Origin: Chloroflexota bacterium
GTDB taxonomy: Bacteria; Chloroflexota; Limnocylindria; Limnocylindrales; CSP1-4
Length of the DNA: 32,440 nucleotides
Assembly: GCA_003141955.1 (NCBI GenBank)
Contig: PLOC01000024.1
Span: 1-32,440 of the forward strand
Reading direction: 5' to 3'
Shown here: in pieces, positions 6,152 to 15,962 of the stretch
Numbering within the stretch: the stretch's first letter is position 1
Layout: each line of letters begins with the position of its first letter
The notes under the pieces: model-generated
Seen by the model: only the letters and a program-made list of their open reading frames with translations
What the model was told of the DNA's origin: nothing
The model's database searches: none
Position numbers and translations under genes: made by a program

Positions 6152-7515
6152 CTTCGGAGGACGGGCCGGTCGAAGGCAAGCCGGTCGAATCATCGGCCGA
6201 GCGGGAGGTCGAGCAGGCGATCGAACCCGAGGCGCCTCCGATCGACGGCCTGCTGCGAAATGGCCTGCTGGCCGGCCTCGCGCCGCACACGCTCGCGACG
6301 GACTTCGGCACTCCTCTCTACGTCTACGACCTGGACCTCGTTGGTCGCCGCATCGACGCCCTGGGGGCCGTCCTGCCTTTCGGCTTCCGCCTCGCCTTCG
6401 CCGTCAAGGCAAACCCCGCGCTCGGCGTCCTGACCCACATCGCCGGCTCCGGCATCGGCGCGGACGTCGCATCGGGCGGAGAGCTCGAGGCGGTCCTCCG
6501 GGCCGGCTTCGCCCCGGTTGCCATCGCCATGACCGGGCCCGGCAAACGAGACGACGAGCTGGCCGCCGCCGTCACCGCCGGCATCGGCGCCGTGACCGTC
6601 GAGTCGCTCGGCGAACTCGCCCGCCTGGATGCGATCGCCGAACGGCTCCGTCGCCGCCAGCCGATCCTGCTCCGGCTGGCCGTCGCCGACGACGCCAAGT
6701 TCGAGCGCGTCCGCCTCATCGGCGGCGCCGCCGGCAAGTTCGGCATGCCGCTGCCGGTTCTGCGGGAAGCGGCCGGGATCGCCGCCGCATCGCCGAACCT
6801 CGAACTGCTGGGCGTGCACGCCTTCGGCGCCTCGAACCTGCTCGACGCGAGCCGGCTCGCCGATCACGTAGCGGAGCTCGTGGCGGTAGGCGAGGAAGTG
6901 GCCACAGCAACGGGCGTCCCTCTCCGGCTCGTCGACGCGGGCGGCGGTTTGGGGATCCCGTACGCGGACGGGGAGCAGCCCCTGGACCTCGCCCTGCTCG
7001 GCACGCGGCTGGAGGAGCTGCGCGGACGCTGGGATAGCAACCCCGCCCTGCGCGAGATGGAGGTGCTGCTGGAGCCGGGCCGCTTCCTGGTGGGTCCGGC
7101 GGGTGCCTACGTGGGCCGGGTCGTGGACGTCAAGGGCACGGACAAGGCTCCGGTGGCAATCCTCGACGGCGGCATAAACCACCTCGTCCGACCCGCCCTC
7201 GTGCGCCAGGAACATCGGCTGGCCGTCCTGGCCCCCGACGCAGATTCGCGCGACCGCGTTCCTACGACAGTCGCCGGGCCGCTCTGCACCGGCCTCGACG
7301 TCTTCACGTTGCACGCGAAGCTGCCCCGCCCGCAGGTCGGCGATCTCATCGCCGTCCTGGACGCGGGCGCCTACGGCTTCACCGAGTCGATGCCGTTCTT
7401 CCTGTCGCACCCGACCGCCGCCGAGATCGCGGTCCGCGGCGGGCATGCCTGCCTCATCCGGCCGCGCGTGTCGCCCCACGACCTCCTCGACCAGCAGATC
7501 GCCCCGCGCTGGTAG
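6148..7515 (+). CDS. lysA: PLP-dependent diaminopimelate decarboxylase (LysA), Btrk-like signature
   Basis: A 455-residue fold-type III PLP decarboxylase, expected to convert meso-DAP to lysine as the last operon step. The PLP lysine is K87 in FAVKANP, the glycine-rich phosphate site is GGGLG (265-269), EPGR lies at 309-312 and the active-site Cys380 is in GPLCTGLDVF. LysA enzymes usually read C-E-S-x-D there and H-x-H-x-GS near residue 224; here they read C-T-G-L-D and HAFGAS. Those are closer to my memory of the Btrk-type decarboxylases. A 45-residue acidic N-terminal extension precedes the barrel. The GTG start at 6148 overlaps the dapD stop and has AGGAGG (6135-6140) 7 nt upstream. The operon context supports DAP as substrate; the motif change leaves some doubt. 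Confidence 0.85.
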   Translation: MTSEDGPVEGKPVESSAEREVEQAIEPEAPPIDGLLRNGLLAGLAPHTLATDFGTPLYVYDLDLVGRRIDALGAVLPFGFRLAFAVKANPALGVLTHIAGSGIGADVASGGELEAVLRAGFAPVAIAMTGPGKRDDELAAAVTAGIGAVTVESLGELARLDAIAERLRRRQPILLRLAVADDAKFERVRLIGGAAGKFGMPLPVLREAAGIAAASPNLELLGVHAFGASNLLDASRLADHVAELVAVGEEVATATGVPLRLVDAGGGLGIPYADGEQPLDLALLGTRLEELRGRWDSNPALREMEVLLEPGRFLVGPAGAYVGRVVDVKGTDKAPVAILDGGINHLVRPALVRQEHRLAVLAPDADSRDRVPTTVAGPLCTGLDVFTLHAKLPRPQVGDLIAVLDAGAYGFTESMPFFLSHPTAAEIAVRGGHACLIRPRVSPHDLLDQQIAPRW

Positions 7516-7517
7516 CC

Positions 7518-7569
7518 GCCGAGCGGGCGGCGCCCCTGGAGCGAAGCCTGGGGCGGAGCCGCGCTCGGC
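7518..7569 (+). terminator. Nested stem-loop after lysA, likely operon terminator
   Basis: Two nt after the lysA stop, GCCGAGCG (7518-7525) pairs with CGCTCGGC (7562-7569). Inside it CGGC/GCCG (7528-7531/7558-7561) and GCCCC/GGGGC (7532-7536/7550-7554) also pair. There is no T-run after it, so it may act in a factor-dependent way or as a 3' stabiliser. Confidence 0.45.
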
Positions 7570-7879
7570 GTTGTGGAGCACCGGATTCCCTAACACGCAT
7601 GGTGTGAGTGCTGCGCGCCGACAACGTCTTCCGCGGCCGAGAATTCGGGTTCACGAGCACAGGTTCGGCCGCCGAAGCCGACACAAGTAGCCGCTCACGG
7701 CTAACTACGACACCGTAAGCCCCAATCGATCGGCGCGTGAGGCCCTGTGCTCTACTTACTACTCAGCCCATGCGTATTGAGGAATTGGGCGAGCGGAGTT
7801 CCGCCCTCGCCATGCTGCGGCGCCGCTCTAGCTGCGGGCGCAGCGCCGGCTCTCGCCGCGGGGGCGGCGCCGCCCTGCC
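7570..7879. other. Intergenic region between convergent lysA and cydB
   Basis: No gene is supported. A compact hairpin at 7788-7811 (GGCGAG-CGG, loop AGTT, CCG-CC-CTCGCC) sits about 70 nt beyond the cydB stop on the minus strand and could end cydAB transcription, although no T-run follows. The minus-strand frame crossing into cydB here is a shadow. Confidence 0.4.
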
Positions 7880-8899
<1,020 letters not shown>

Positions 8900-8900
8900 G

Positions 8901-10313
8901 TCAGTGTCCTCCAGCGCTCGCGGTGGTGGCGGACGCGCCGGACGCGCCGGACGCGCCAGCTCCGGCCTCACCCGGTGCCAGCTCGGGGCCGCGACTGATC
9001 TCCTTCCACAACGAGTACAGCCACAGGAAGAACAGAAGCGTGTAGAGGAGGATGATGCCGATCAGGGAGATCGCGACGTCCGTGCTGGAGACACCGGGCG
9101 AGACCCCGGCGGAGGTCTTCATCAGGCCGTAGACGATCCACGGCTGGCGGCCGACCTCGGCGACCATCCAGCCGATCTCGATGGCCAGGATCGGCAGCGG
9201 AATGGCCAGCACCGCCAGCTTGAGCCACCACCTGTGGCTCTCGACCGTTCGTCGCCAGAGGAACAGGGCGCCAAGAGCCATGAGCAGCAGCATCAGCGCG
9301 CCGATGCCGACCATGGTGTGGAAGCCGAGGAACGGGACCGCGACCGGCGGCCACAGCGTCTGGTCTGGCTGCTGATCCAGGCCATTGATCTGGCTGTTGG
9401 GATTGAGGTTCATCATCAGGCTCAGGCCGTCCGGGACGGCCAGCGTCTCGGCGGCGGCCGTGCAGTCCTGGCTCGGCGGGAGCCCGAAGATCGCCAGCTC
9501 GACGTTCGTTCCCGTCTTGCAGACGCCCTCCATGGCCGCGAACTTGAGCGGCTGGTACGTGGCCACTTCACGGGTCTGGAGATCGCCGCTGACAAACATC
9601 AGTCCGGACCCGAGGAACGCCACGACGATGCCGAGGCGCAGCGAAAGTCGCGCGACATCGAGGTGGTGCCCTCGAAGGAGGTACCAGGCGGCCACACCGA
9701 CCAGGAAGAAGGCGCCGGCGACGTAGCAGGCCGCGACCGTGTGGAAGAAGCGCGGCAGCGTGGACGGATTGAAGACCGCTGCCCAGAAGTTGGTCAGGAC
9801 AAGCTTCGTGGTCGTGGGCCCGCAAGCCGGGTCGGGTGAGCACGTGTAACCGGCAGGCGTCTGCATGAACGAGTTGGCGACCAGGATCCAGAAAGCCGAG
9901 AGAAGTGTCCCGAAGGCGACCAGCAGGCCGGCGATCCAGCGGACCGTCGATGAGACGCGATCGCGGCCAAAGAGGATGAGGCCGACGAATGCCGACTCGA
10001 GGAAGAAGGCGAATACGCCTTCGGCCGCGAGCGGCGCCCCGAAGATGTCGCCGACGTAGCCGGAGAAGGTGGACCAGTTTGTCCCGAACTGGAACTCCAT
10101 CACCACACCGCTCACGACGCCGATGACGAAGGTCACGGCGAACAACTTCGTGAGGAAGACCGCCATTCGGTCGAAGACTTCGCGCTTCGTCCGCCAGCGA
10201 AGCGTCTCCGTTATTGCGATCAGGCCGGCCAGACCGATCGTGATCGACGGGAAGATGAAGTGGAAGCTGATCGTCAGGGCGAACTGAAGCCGCGACAGCT
10301 GGACAACGTCCAC
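8901..10313 (-). CDS. cydA: Cytochrome bd ubiquinol oxidase subunit I
   Basis: A 470-residue heme-bearing subunit. The ligand and channel residues are visible: H18 in FALTISFHFIFP, E98 in APLAAEGVFAF, E106, H191 in FFHTVAACY, M383 in GWMVAEVGRQPW, and the quinol-site GRQPW (388-392). The Q-loop is of the short type. External loops carry cysteine pairs (C158/C164 and C265/C284) that could form disulfides. The tail (about 445-470) is a low-complexity Gly/Ala/Ser stretch. The GTG at 10313 is preferred because GGAGG lies 9 nt upstream and translation begins VDVVQLSRLQ like the family; the ATG at 10373 would add 20 foreign residues. It is the first gene of cydAB. Confidence 0.95.
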   Translation of the reverse strand: MDVVQLSRLQFALTISFHFIFPSITIGLAGLIAITETLRWRTKREVFDRMAVFLTKLFAVTFVIGVVSGVVMEFQFGTNWSTFSGYVGDIFGAPLAAEGVFAFFLESAFVGLILFGRDRVSSTVRWIAGLLVAFGTLLSAFWILVANSFMQTPAGYTCSPDPACGPTTTKLVLTNFWAAVFNPSTLPRFFHTVAACYVAGAFFLVGVAAWYLLRGHHLDVARLSLRLGIVVAFLGSGLMFVSGDLQTREVATYQPLKFAAMEGVCKTGTNVELAIFGLPPSQDCTAAAETLAVPDGLSLMMNLNPNSQINGLDQQPDQTLWPPVAVPFLGFHTMVGIGALMLLLMALGALFLWRRTVESHRWWLKLAVLAIPLPILAIEIGWMVAEVGRQPWIVYGLMKTSAGVSPGVSSTDVAISLIGIILLYTLLFFLWLYSLWKEISRGPELAPGEAGAGASGASGASATTASAGGH

Positions 10314-10395
10314 GGACACTCTCCTCCGGCAGATGGACCGACCGCTGATGGCGGCTGGCGACGGCAGCCGCATCTAGACCTGGACTGTTCCACTC

Positions 10396-10401
10396 ACATT
10401 A
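10396..10401 (-). promoter_or_regulatory. Candidate -10 box (TAATGT) for cydAB
   Basis: TAATGT on the minus strand would start transcription about 75 nt before the cydA GTG, leaving a normal leader with the GGAGG site. It sits in the only AT-rich patch of the short gap between cydA and the Kelch gene. No -35 was recognised. Confidence 0.3.
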
Positions 10402-10453
10402 TGTAGAAGGTCCCGTGGTGGGTCTATGCCCGGTCCGCGACCCGGAAAGGTGG

Positions 10454-12826
10454 CTACGGGCCGGGCACGAAATAACCGGTGAGGTCGATGATGAAATGCG
10501 TCGATGCGCTACGGGTCGCCTCGAACAGGACCGCCAGCGATCCGTCCCCGTACAGGCTCACGAAGAAACCGTTCGCCCTGTTGTCGCCCTTGGGGAAGTT
10601 GAGAGTCGAGGTCTCGGGCACGACTCCCGAATCGAAGTGCGGGGCAACCGCCAGGAATCCCGAAGCGGACTGCAGGGTAACGGTCAGGTTGCCGCTGACT
10701 CCGGTTGCGGAAGCTGGAATGATTCCGTGACCGGCGAGGGTTATGGTCGCCGGCGTGGCTCTGCTCACCGGGCCGGTGAACGGCAGGTTGTACCGGGTGT
10801 CGACGACCCTGATCGGCTCGAGGGGCACGAACTCGGAGCCCCCGCTGATGCCTTTGGCGAAGTAGCCCGTGACGTCGAACACCACATCCGCGCTGGACCC
10901 GTCAGCGCCCACCCACACGGCCCAGAGGGAGCCGTCGCTTGCCAGTTTGACGGTGACTCCGTCGGCTCGAGTGTCGCCGCGAGGCGAGTTCACAGTAGAG
11001 ACGTTAAGCGTGCCGGGATCTGCCGGCATCTTCGGGCCCACGAACGCCCAACCGGCGGCTGAGGGACCGACCACGGTCAGGTTGCCGGTCACCGCCAGCG
11101 CCCCGGCGGGCACTCCGTCGTTACCGGTAACCTGGAATTGATGAGCGACCTTGTTCACAAACCTGACCTTGGCGCCCAAGCCCGTGCCGTTGCGGCTGTC
11201 CAGCACACGCCCCGGATCGATCGGGAAGAAGGTCGCGCCCGTGTCGTCGGCGGTGAAGTAGCCGGTCACGTCGAACAGGGCATGGGTCTTGCCCGTTCCG
11301 ATGTAGACCACTGACAGCATCCCGTCGGCGTCGAGAGCCACCGCGACGTTGTTGGCCCTGTTGTCGCCCTTCGGGAAATTGAGCGTAGAGAAAGTGGGCG
11401 CGGCCGTGAAGACCGGCCCGATCGTCAGGTACCCGGAGGCCGTCGAGGCGGTCGTGGTCAGGATGCCGGTCACCGCGACGGGCGGGTTGGGGTCATCCAT
11501 AGCGGGCACGCCTCCGCGGCCGGCCACCTGGAACCGGCGCGGCACGCCCTTCGAGAACATGCCGCTCAGGCCGTTCGCGCCGTTCGCAACGCGGGTGTCG
11601 AGGATTCGGACCGGGTCGAGCGGGTGGAAGGTCGTGGCCGGGTAGATGACTGGCGCCGGCGGCGGCGTGTAGATCTCGCACGAGGCCAGGTAGTCGGACG
11701 AGGCGCCGTGGCCGCCGATCACGAGCACGCTGCCGTCGGCCAGCGGCGTGGCCGTCTGGTACCGGCGCCCCGTGACGAGCGACCCCGTACCCGTCCAACC
11801 GTCGCTCGTCGGGTCGAACAGGTCGACGTTGTTTAGAGCCTGGCTGGGGTTGGTCCCATAACCCCCCGCAGCCACGACTTGCCCGTCGGGGAGCACGGTC
11901 AGCGTGAACCCGGCCCGAGCATTTGTCATCGAGCCGATGAGCGTCCAGTGGCCGGTCGTGGGATCGTAGACCTCGGCCGAGTTCAGAGCGGTTCCGCTGG
12001 CATCGACGCCGCCGGCAACCAGGACGCGACCGTCCTTGAGCAGGACGGCGGCCTGGTCGAGGCGGACCTTGTGCATCGATTCGGCCGCGGCCCAGCTGCC
12101 GGCGGACCCGCCCGACCCGGGCGTGTAGATCTCGACCGAGGAGAGGGCCGAGGTCGAAGAGAGCGAGCCGTCGTCGCCGCCCGCGACCAGCACCCGGCCG
12201 TCGCTCAGGGTCGTGGCCGTGAAGGCGTACCGGCCGCCGGGAAGCGCCGGCCCGGCGCTCCAGGTTCCGTCCGCTGCGGAGTAGATGTCTACGGCGCCGG
12301 TGGTGAAGGTGTCGCCACCGTCGTAGCCGCCGATGACCATGACGTCGCCGTTTGCCAGGGAGGCGGCGGCGGCGTAGGCGTGGGCGTGGGCCATCGCGGG
12401 CGTCTGGGTCCAGGTTCCGGCGCCGGGATCGAACACGTCGCCATGGGTGTAGTAGCTCATGGCGTCGGCTCCGCCGGCGAATAGGGCGTCGCCGTCGGGC
12501 AGCAGGGCGGCGACCTGGCCGGCCACCGCCTGGCCGATCGATCCGGCGCTGGTCCATGTTCCGCCGGAGAAGCGCTCGGCGGCGGCCGTGAAGGAGGCGC
12601 CGTCGGTTCCGCCGGCGGTGATGACCGTGCCGTCGTTGAGCAGAACCGCGGGCGCGAAGCCTGTGGCCTGCGGCAGGCTGCCCGTGGCGGCCCAGGTCCC
12701 CGGTGTCGACGCAGCGGCCGGGACCGTCGAGGCGGCAGCCGCGACCGTCGGAACGGGCCCGGTCGCGATCAGGCTCACCATGGCGACGACGGCGGCGACC
12801 CGGCGGAGGATGTTGACTCGGCGCAT
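10454..12826 (-). CDS. Secreted Kelch-propeller protein with three C-terminal DTR/TGYF repeats
   Basis: A 790-residue exported protein. Residues 1-33 are a signal peptide (basic start, hydrophobic core, Ala-rich end). Seven Kelch-type blades follow, marked by DG-x-V-x-x-AGG strands near residues 60, 107, 155, 205, 261, 310 and 360, each with a D/Y-P-x-x-x-x-W turn, so a seven-bladed propeller is likely. From residue 400 come three copies of a 120-125-residue repeat that begins PLDPxRxxDTR and ends FDVTGYF. The ATG at 12826 has GGAGG 7 nt upstream and opens the signal peptide; the upstream ATG at 12874 lies before that site. No catalytic Cys/Tyr of galactose oxidase was recognised, so it is probably a binding or adhesion protein. 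Ligand unknown. Confidence 0.88.
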   Translation of the reverse strand: MRRVNILRRVAAVVAMVSLIATGPVPTVAAAASTVPAAASTPGTWAATGSLPQATGFAPAVLLNDGTVITAGGTDGASFTAAAERFSGGTWTSAGSIGQAVAGQVAALLPDGDALFAGGADAMSYYTHGDVFDPGAGTWTQTPAMAHAHAYAAAASLANGDVMVIGGYDGGDTFTTGAVDIYSAADGTWSAGPALPGGRYAFTATTLSDGRVLVAGGDDGSLSSTSALSSVEIYTPGSGGSAGSWAAAESMHKVRLDQAAVLLKDGRVLVAGGVDASGTALNSAEVYDPTTGHWTLIGSMTNARAGFTLTVLPDGQVVAAGGYGTNPSQALNNVDLFDPTSDGWTGTGSLVTGRRYQTATPLADGSVLVIGGHGASSDYLASCEIYTPPPAPVIYPATTFHPLDPVRILDTRVANGANGLSGMFSKGVPRRFQVAGRGGVPAMDDPNPPVAVTGILTTTASTASGYLTIGPVFTAAPTFSTLNFPKGDNRANNVAVALDADGMLSVVYIGTGKTHALFDVTGYFTADDTGATFFPIDPGRVLDSRNGTGLGAKVRFVNKVAHQFQVTGNDGVPAGALAVTGNLTVVGPSAAGWAFVGPKMPADPGTLNVSTVNSPRGDTRADGVTVKLASDGSLWAVWVGADGSSADVVFDVTGYFAKGISGGSEFVPLEPIRVVDTRYNLPFTGPVSRATPATITLAGHGIIPASATGVSGNLTVTLQSASGFLAVAPHFDSGVVPETSTLNFPKGDNRANGFFVSLYGDGSLAVLFEATRSASTHFIIDLTGYFVPGP
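10469..11629 (-). repeat. Three tandem DTR-to-TGYF protein repeats
   Basis: Encoded by 11629-11255, 11230-10859 and 10831-10469 (Kelch protein residues 400-524, 533-656 and 666-786). Copies 1 and 3 share the exact 13-residue segment STLNFPKGDNRAN with similar DNA, while copy 2 has diverged (STVNSPRGDTRAD). The pattern is internal duplication followed by drift. Such repeats occur at the C-termini of many secreted proteins of Chloroflexota and actinobacteria, from memory. Confidence 0.8.
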
Positions 12827-13118
12827 TTGTATGCCTCCGATCTCTGGGCCTTCGACCGGCGGTAACCGGCCCATTGAACGGGCCCGGTGACGGGCGCCGC
12901 CCGATTGAGGAGCCCGCCGTGGTGGAAGCGAGCTCCGTTCTGTGCCATCGCTCCGCGTCGATCGCCGCGGGCGATCGGACCGGTGCGAGTGCAGTGTGCC
13001 GCCTCAGCGCCCGATCATGCAACCCGAGGGGCGTCGCCTCGACCCGGTACTGACGTCACCTGAAGGCTGCCCTCATCCTTGCGGTGGCATCCTCGGCCGT
13101 TCCGTGCTACAAGAGTCG

Positions 13119-14054
13119 ATGATGGGCATCTTCCCCGACATGGCCCCGGAGCGTCGGCGAGCGGGCGCTCACCGTCGAGCTTCGCGTGGCTCGCGTTGGG
13201 TCCGCATCGCCGTACCGGGCTTCGCCCTGGCAATCGTGGCGGTCGCGGCGGTGGTGGCGCTGGCGGCCGGATCGGTGCTCGTATCGCAGGCTGCGGTCGC
13301 GCCGTCCCCCACTCCGAGTCCATCGCCGACTGCCTCTCCAACGGCGGTCGCAACGCCGACTTCCTCGCCGACACCCACTCCCATTCCCGTTCTGACGCCG
13401 CCCCCGGGCCCACCCACCCCGACCCCGCCCTCCCAGCTGACTGGCTACGTCTGGCCGCTCGTGAACGCCAGGGTCACGCTGCCCTTCGGGCCGAGCAAGT
13501 ACGGCGATTTCCTCGTTAACGGCCAGCTGTTCCACGACGGCGTGGACATGGCGACCAAGTGCGGAGACAACGTCATGGCGGCGCACGACGGAGTCGTCCT
13601 GACGGCGGGGCGAGACTACGTCGACTTCATGGGCTGGAATGGCGATCTGACCGCCTACAAACAAAAGTTCTCGCGGCCGGCCCTGAAGGCGTCGCTGCCG
13701 ATCGTGATCGTCATCGACGACGGGGATGGCTATCGCAGCATCTACGCCCACGAGTCCCGGGTAACGGTCAAGGCCGGCCAGCAGGTCAAGGCCGGCCAGG
13801 TGATCGGCTACGAGGGCGCGACCGGGGATGCCACCGGGTGCCACGTCCACTTCGGCATGTACAGCCCGCTCGAGACGGCGACCTTCGCGAACCTGCCGCA
13901 GTACATCAAGGACTACCACCTCCCGGCCACCGAGACGGCGCGCATAAACCCGCTGCTGGTGCTTCCGTATCGGAACGACGTCACGGAGATGCAGTCGCTT
14001 CGGCCCGCCGACGCTGCCGCCTGGGCCTCGGCTCACCCTTCGGCAAGTCCCTAA
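13119..14054 (+). CDS. Membrane-anchored M23-family peptidase (LytM-like)
   Basis: A 311-residue cell-wall hydrolase candidate. A basic cytoplasmic start is followed by one membrane helix (about 28-58), a Pro/Ser/Thr linker (61-105) and an M23 metallopeptidase domain (about 110-290). The zinc ligands are in place: H139 and D143 in FHDGVDM, H242 and H244 in CHVHFGMY, with H211 in YAHES. A loop of about 30 residues (165-195) interrupts the usual domain. The N-terminus is the Met-Met pair at 13119/13122; no Shine-Dalgarno is seen, and TACAAG lies 5-8 nt before them, a weaker version of the leaderless pattern. It stands alone, next to minus-strand genes on both sides. The target is presumably peptidoglycan outside the membrane. 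Confidence 0.9.
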   Translation: MMGIFPDMAPERRRAGAHRRASRGSRWVRIAVPGFALAIVAVAAVVALAAGSVLVSQAAVAPSPTPSPSPTASPTAVATPTSSPTPTPIPVLTPPPGPPTPTPPSQLTGYVWPLVNARVTLPFGPSKYGDFLVNGQLFHDGVDMATKCGDNVMAAHDGVVLTAGRDYVDFMGWNGDLTAYKQKFSRPALKASLPIVIVIDDGDGYRSIYAHESRVTVKAGQQVKAGQVIGYEGATGDATGCHVHFGMYSPLETATFANLPQYIKDYHLPATETARINPLLVLPYRNDVTEMQSLRPADAAAWASAHPSASP

Positions 14055-14084
14055 GCCCGGCGGACGACCGCCGGCGGTCAGCGG

Positions 14085-15560
14085 TCAGCCGGCGCGGCGA
14101 TAGCGCCTCGCCACCAGAGAGTAGGCGGGCAATCTCCCGAGTGACTGGCTAAGCGGCGCCGCCGGCGCGCCGTCCCGGCCCACGATGGCCAGCAGCGAAT
14201 CGGTGGCCGTGGCGTCGGCGGGGCGGGCGTCGATCTCGGCCAGATCGATGATCACCAGCCCCGGCGTCGCCTGCCCAAGCTCGACCTCCGCCGCAGCTCG
14301 CGTCGCCTCGCGTTCCGGCCCCTCGTAGTCGCGGCGCAACTCGGCGTCGGCGCGCCAGCGCGAACGGCGCAGCAGGATGGCCTGCCAGACCCGGGCGACT
14401 TCGGGCGTGACCGTCCCGTCGCCCGGTGCCGGCTCGTCGGAGAGGGCCTCGCCGCGTGCCCAGAGGGCTGCCTGGTGCAGCAGGGCGTACTCGTCGAGGT
14501 CCGTGTAGTGGCTCAGGGCCTCCGCCGGCGAGGCATCGCCGAAGATCGCCAGGATGCTCGGCCGGAAGACCTCCGCCAGATCGAGGTCTATCGCCCGGAC
14601 CGATCGATGGAAGTAGATCTGCTGATACATGAAGAGCCGCGCCGTCAGGAACATCTCCAGGGCACCAAGCCCCGGTTCATAGAGAGACAGCCCACGCGGG
14701 CCGATGAAGCTGTATCGGCGGAGCCGCTCCACGTCGATCGGTCCCGCCGAGACGCCGATGAGGTAGGCGTCGCGCCGGACGTAGTCGAGGTTGTCGACGG
14801 TGAAGACGCCCGACAGCAGGGGCTGCAGCCAGCGCAGCCAGCGCGGCATGCTCGGGTCGGCCAGGGCCGGCTTGGAGACCAGGAACGAGACCCAGCGGGG
14901 ATCGATGCGTTCGTCCGCCCTCAGGGCGTCGCGCTCGGGAACGATGCCGGGGGCGCGCCGGATCGCCGCGATAGTGTCGCCCAGCTCGCGCTCGATGATC
15001 AGCGCCGAGAGGTCCTCGTGGGTGAGGCTCTTGGCTCGGCCGCGACGGGGATCGGCCGGAGCCGGGAAGTGGCACAGGACATGCTCGTCGAAGAAATGGG
15101 CGAACGGCCCGTGGCCCACGTCGTGCAGCAGCCCAGCGAGGCGGAGAGTCTCGACGACCAGGCCTTCGGAGGGTGCCACGGCGCCGGGATCAACGCCAGC
15201 CAGCGCCGCCCGCAGGCTGGGATAGAGCTGGCGGGCCCACAGCCCCGCTTCGTTCATGACGCCCAGGCCATGGGTGAAGCGGCTGTGCTCGGCCGTGGGA
15301 AAGACCCAGCGGGCACTCTGCAGCTGGCTGATGCGGCGCATCCGCTGCAGCCAGGCCGAGTCGAGCAGGTCGCCCTCGGCCGCCTCTTCTGGCGCCAGGC
15401 CGAGCGCGCGTGCGTGTTCGAGCGTGAGACGCTTGGTCAGCTCGATGTAGCCATGGATCGGGTCGCTGACGAGGTTGACGGCCCACATCTGTGGATGGGC
15501 CTGGCCGTCAGTGGGCGGCCCGTCATGCTCGGTGGCTCGCGCGGCAGGCTTCGACTCCAT
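14085..15560 (-). CDS. HD-domain phosphohydrolase (SAMHD1/dGTPase-like)
   Basis: A 491-residue cytoplasmic HD-superfamily enzyme, likely acting on nucleotides. The family opening VSDPIHGYIELT (31-42) leads to RRISQLQ (75-81), then EHSRFTHGLGV (91-101, first metal His H97), LLHDVGHGPFAHFFDEH (144-160, HD pair H146-D147) and NLDYVRRDAYLIG, which supplies the last metal Asp. These match the SAMHD1-type dNTP triphosphohydrolases. The C-terminal third is not recognised. The ATG at 15560 is preceded by TACGCT exactly 6 nt away and no Shine-Dalgarno, fitting leaderless translation; an alternative ATG at 15488 begins just before the conserved segment. It could be a dNTPase or another nucleotide phosphohydrolase. 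Confidence 0.88.
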   Translation of the reverse strand: MESKPAARATEHDGPPTDGQAHPQMWAVNLVSDPIHGYIELTKRLTLEHARALGLAPEEAAEGDLLDSAWLQRMRRISQLQSARWVFPTAEHSRFTHGLGVMNEAGLWARQLYPSLRAALAGVDPGAVAPSEGLVVETLRLAGLLHDVGHGPFAHFFDEHVLCHFPAPADPRRGRAKSLTHEDLSALIIERELGDTIAAIRRAPGIVPERDALRADERIDPRWVSFLVSKPALADPSMPRWLRWLQPLLSGVFTVDNLDYVRRDAYLIGVSAGPIDVERLRRYSFIGPRGLSLYEPGLGALEMFLTARLFMYQQIYFHRSVRAIDLDLAEVFRPSILAIFGDASPAEALSHYTDLDEYALLHQAALWARGEALSDEPAPGDGTVTPEVARVWQAILLRRSRWRADAELRRDYEGPEREATRAAAEVELGQATPGLVIIDLAEIDARPADATATDSLLAIVGRDGAPAAPLSQSLGRLPAYSLVARRYRRAG

Positions 15561-15566
15561 GGGATA

Positions 15567-15572
15567 AGCGTA
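15567..15572 (-). promoter_or_regulatory. Candidate -10 box (TACGCT), leaderless HD-domain gene
   Basis: GCTACGCT on the minus strand is followed by 6 nt and the ATG at 15560. Confidence 0.5.
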
Positions 15573-15962
15573 GCCTCCCGCGGCCGAGACGACCGAGCGA
15601 CTCGGCCATGAGCGGGGCTCGGGCCTGCGGTCGGAGGATCCGCGAACCGACCCGCCCCTACATGCGGCTATGCATGGAGTGACTACTATCCAGCCTCGGC
15701 TTGCCCCAGAGGCAGCGGCGACGCCGTTATCCGTGATTCGGACGGTCCGACCGAGCGTGAATGAGCGTCACACGACCTCGCCCCGAGTCGCTCGAGGAGG
15801 CCGCGCTCTCGATACCAGTCGCCTGATGGATAGGCGACAACTCCGGGAGGCGACGATGGCGCGTTTCGGGCTGAAGGCGCCCGCGAGTCGGCCAGGCGCT
15901 CTTGACGCCGGCGCTGCGCGGGACGGCGCCGCTGCGGACGCCGCCGCCCACGCCGCGCCGCC
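15573..15962. other. Intergenic stretch upstream of the HD gene and downstream of the WYL gene
   Basis: No supported gene. A perfect 7-bp stem with a 7-nt loop (GTCGCCT 15818-15824, AGGCGAC 15832-15838) lies 125 nt beyond the WYL stop and could be its terminator, though no T-run follows. A 44-codon plus-strand frame at 15856 has a GGGAGG site but an alanine-rich translation without family features. Confidence 0.4.

Noticed and set aside
10454-12826. Galactose oxidase
   Set aside because: The Kelch blades match, but no copper-ligand Tyr/His set or Cys-Tyr cofactor pair was found, and the C-terminus is a different repeat module.
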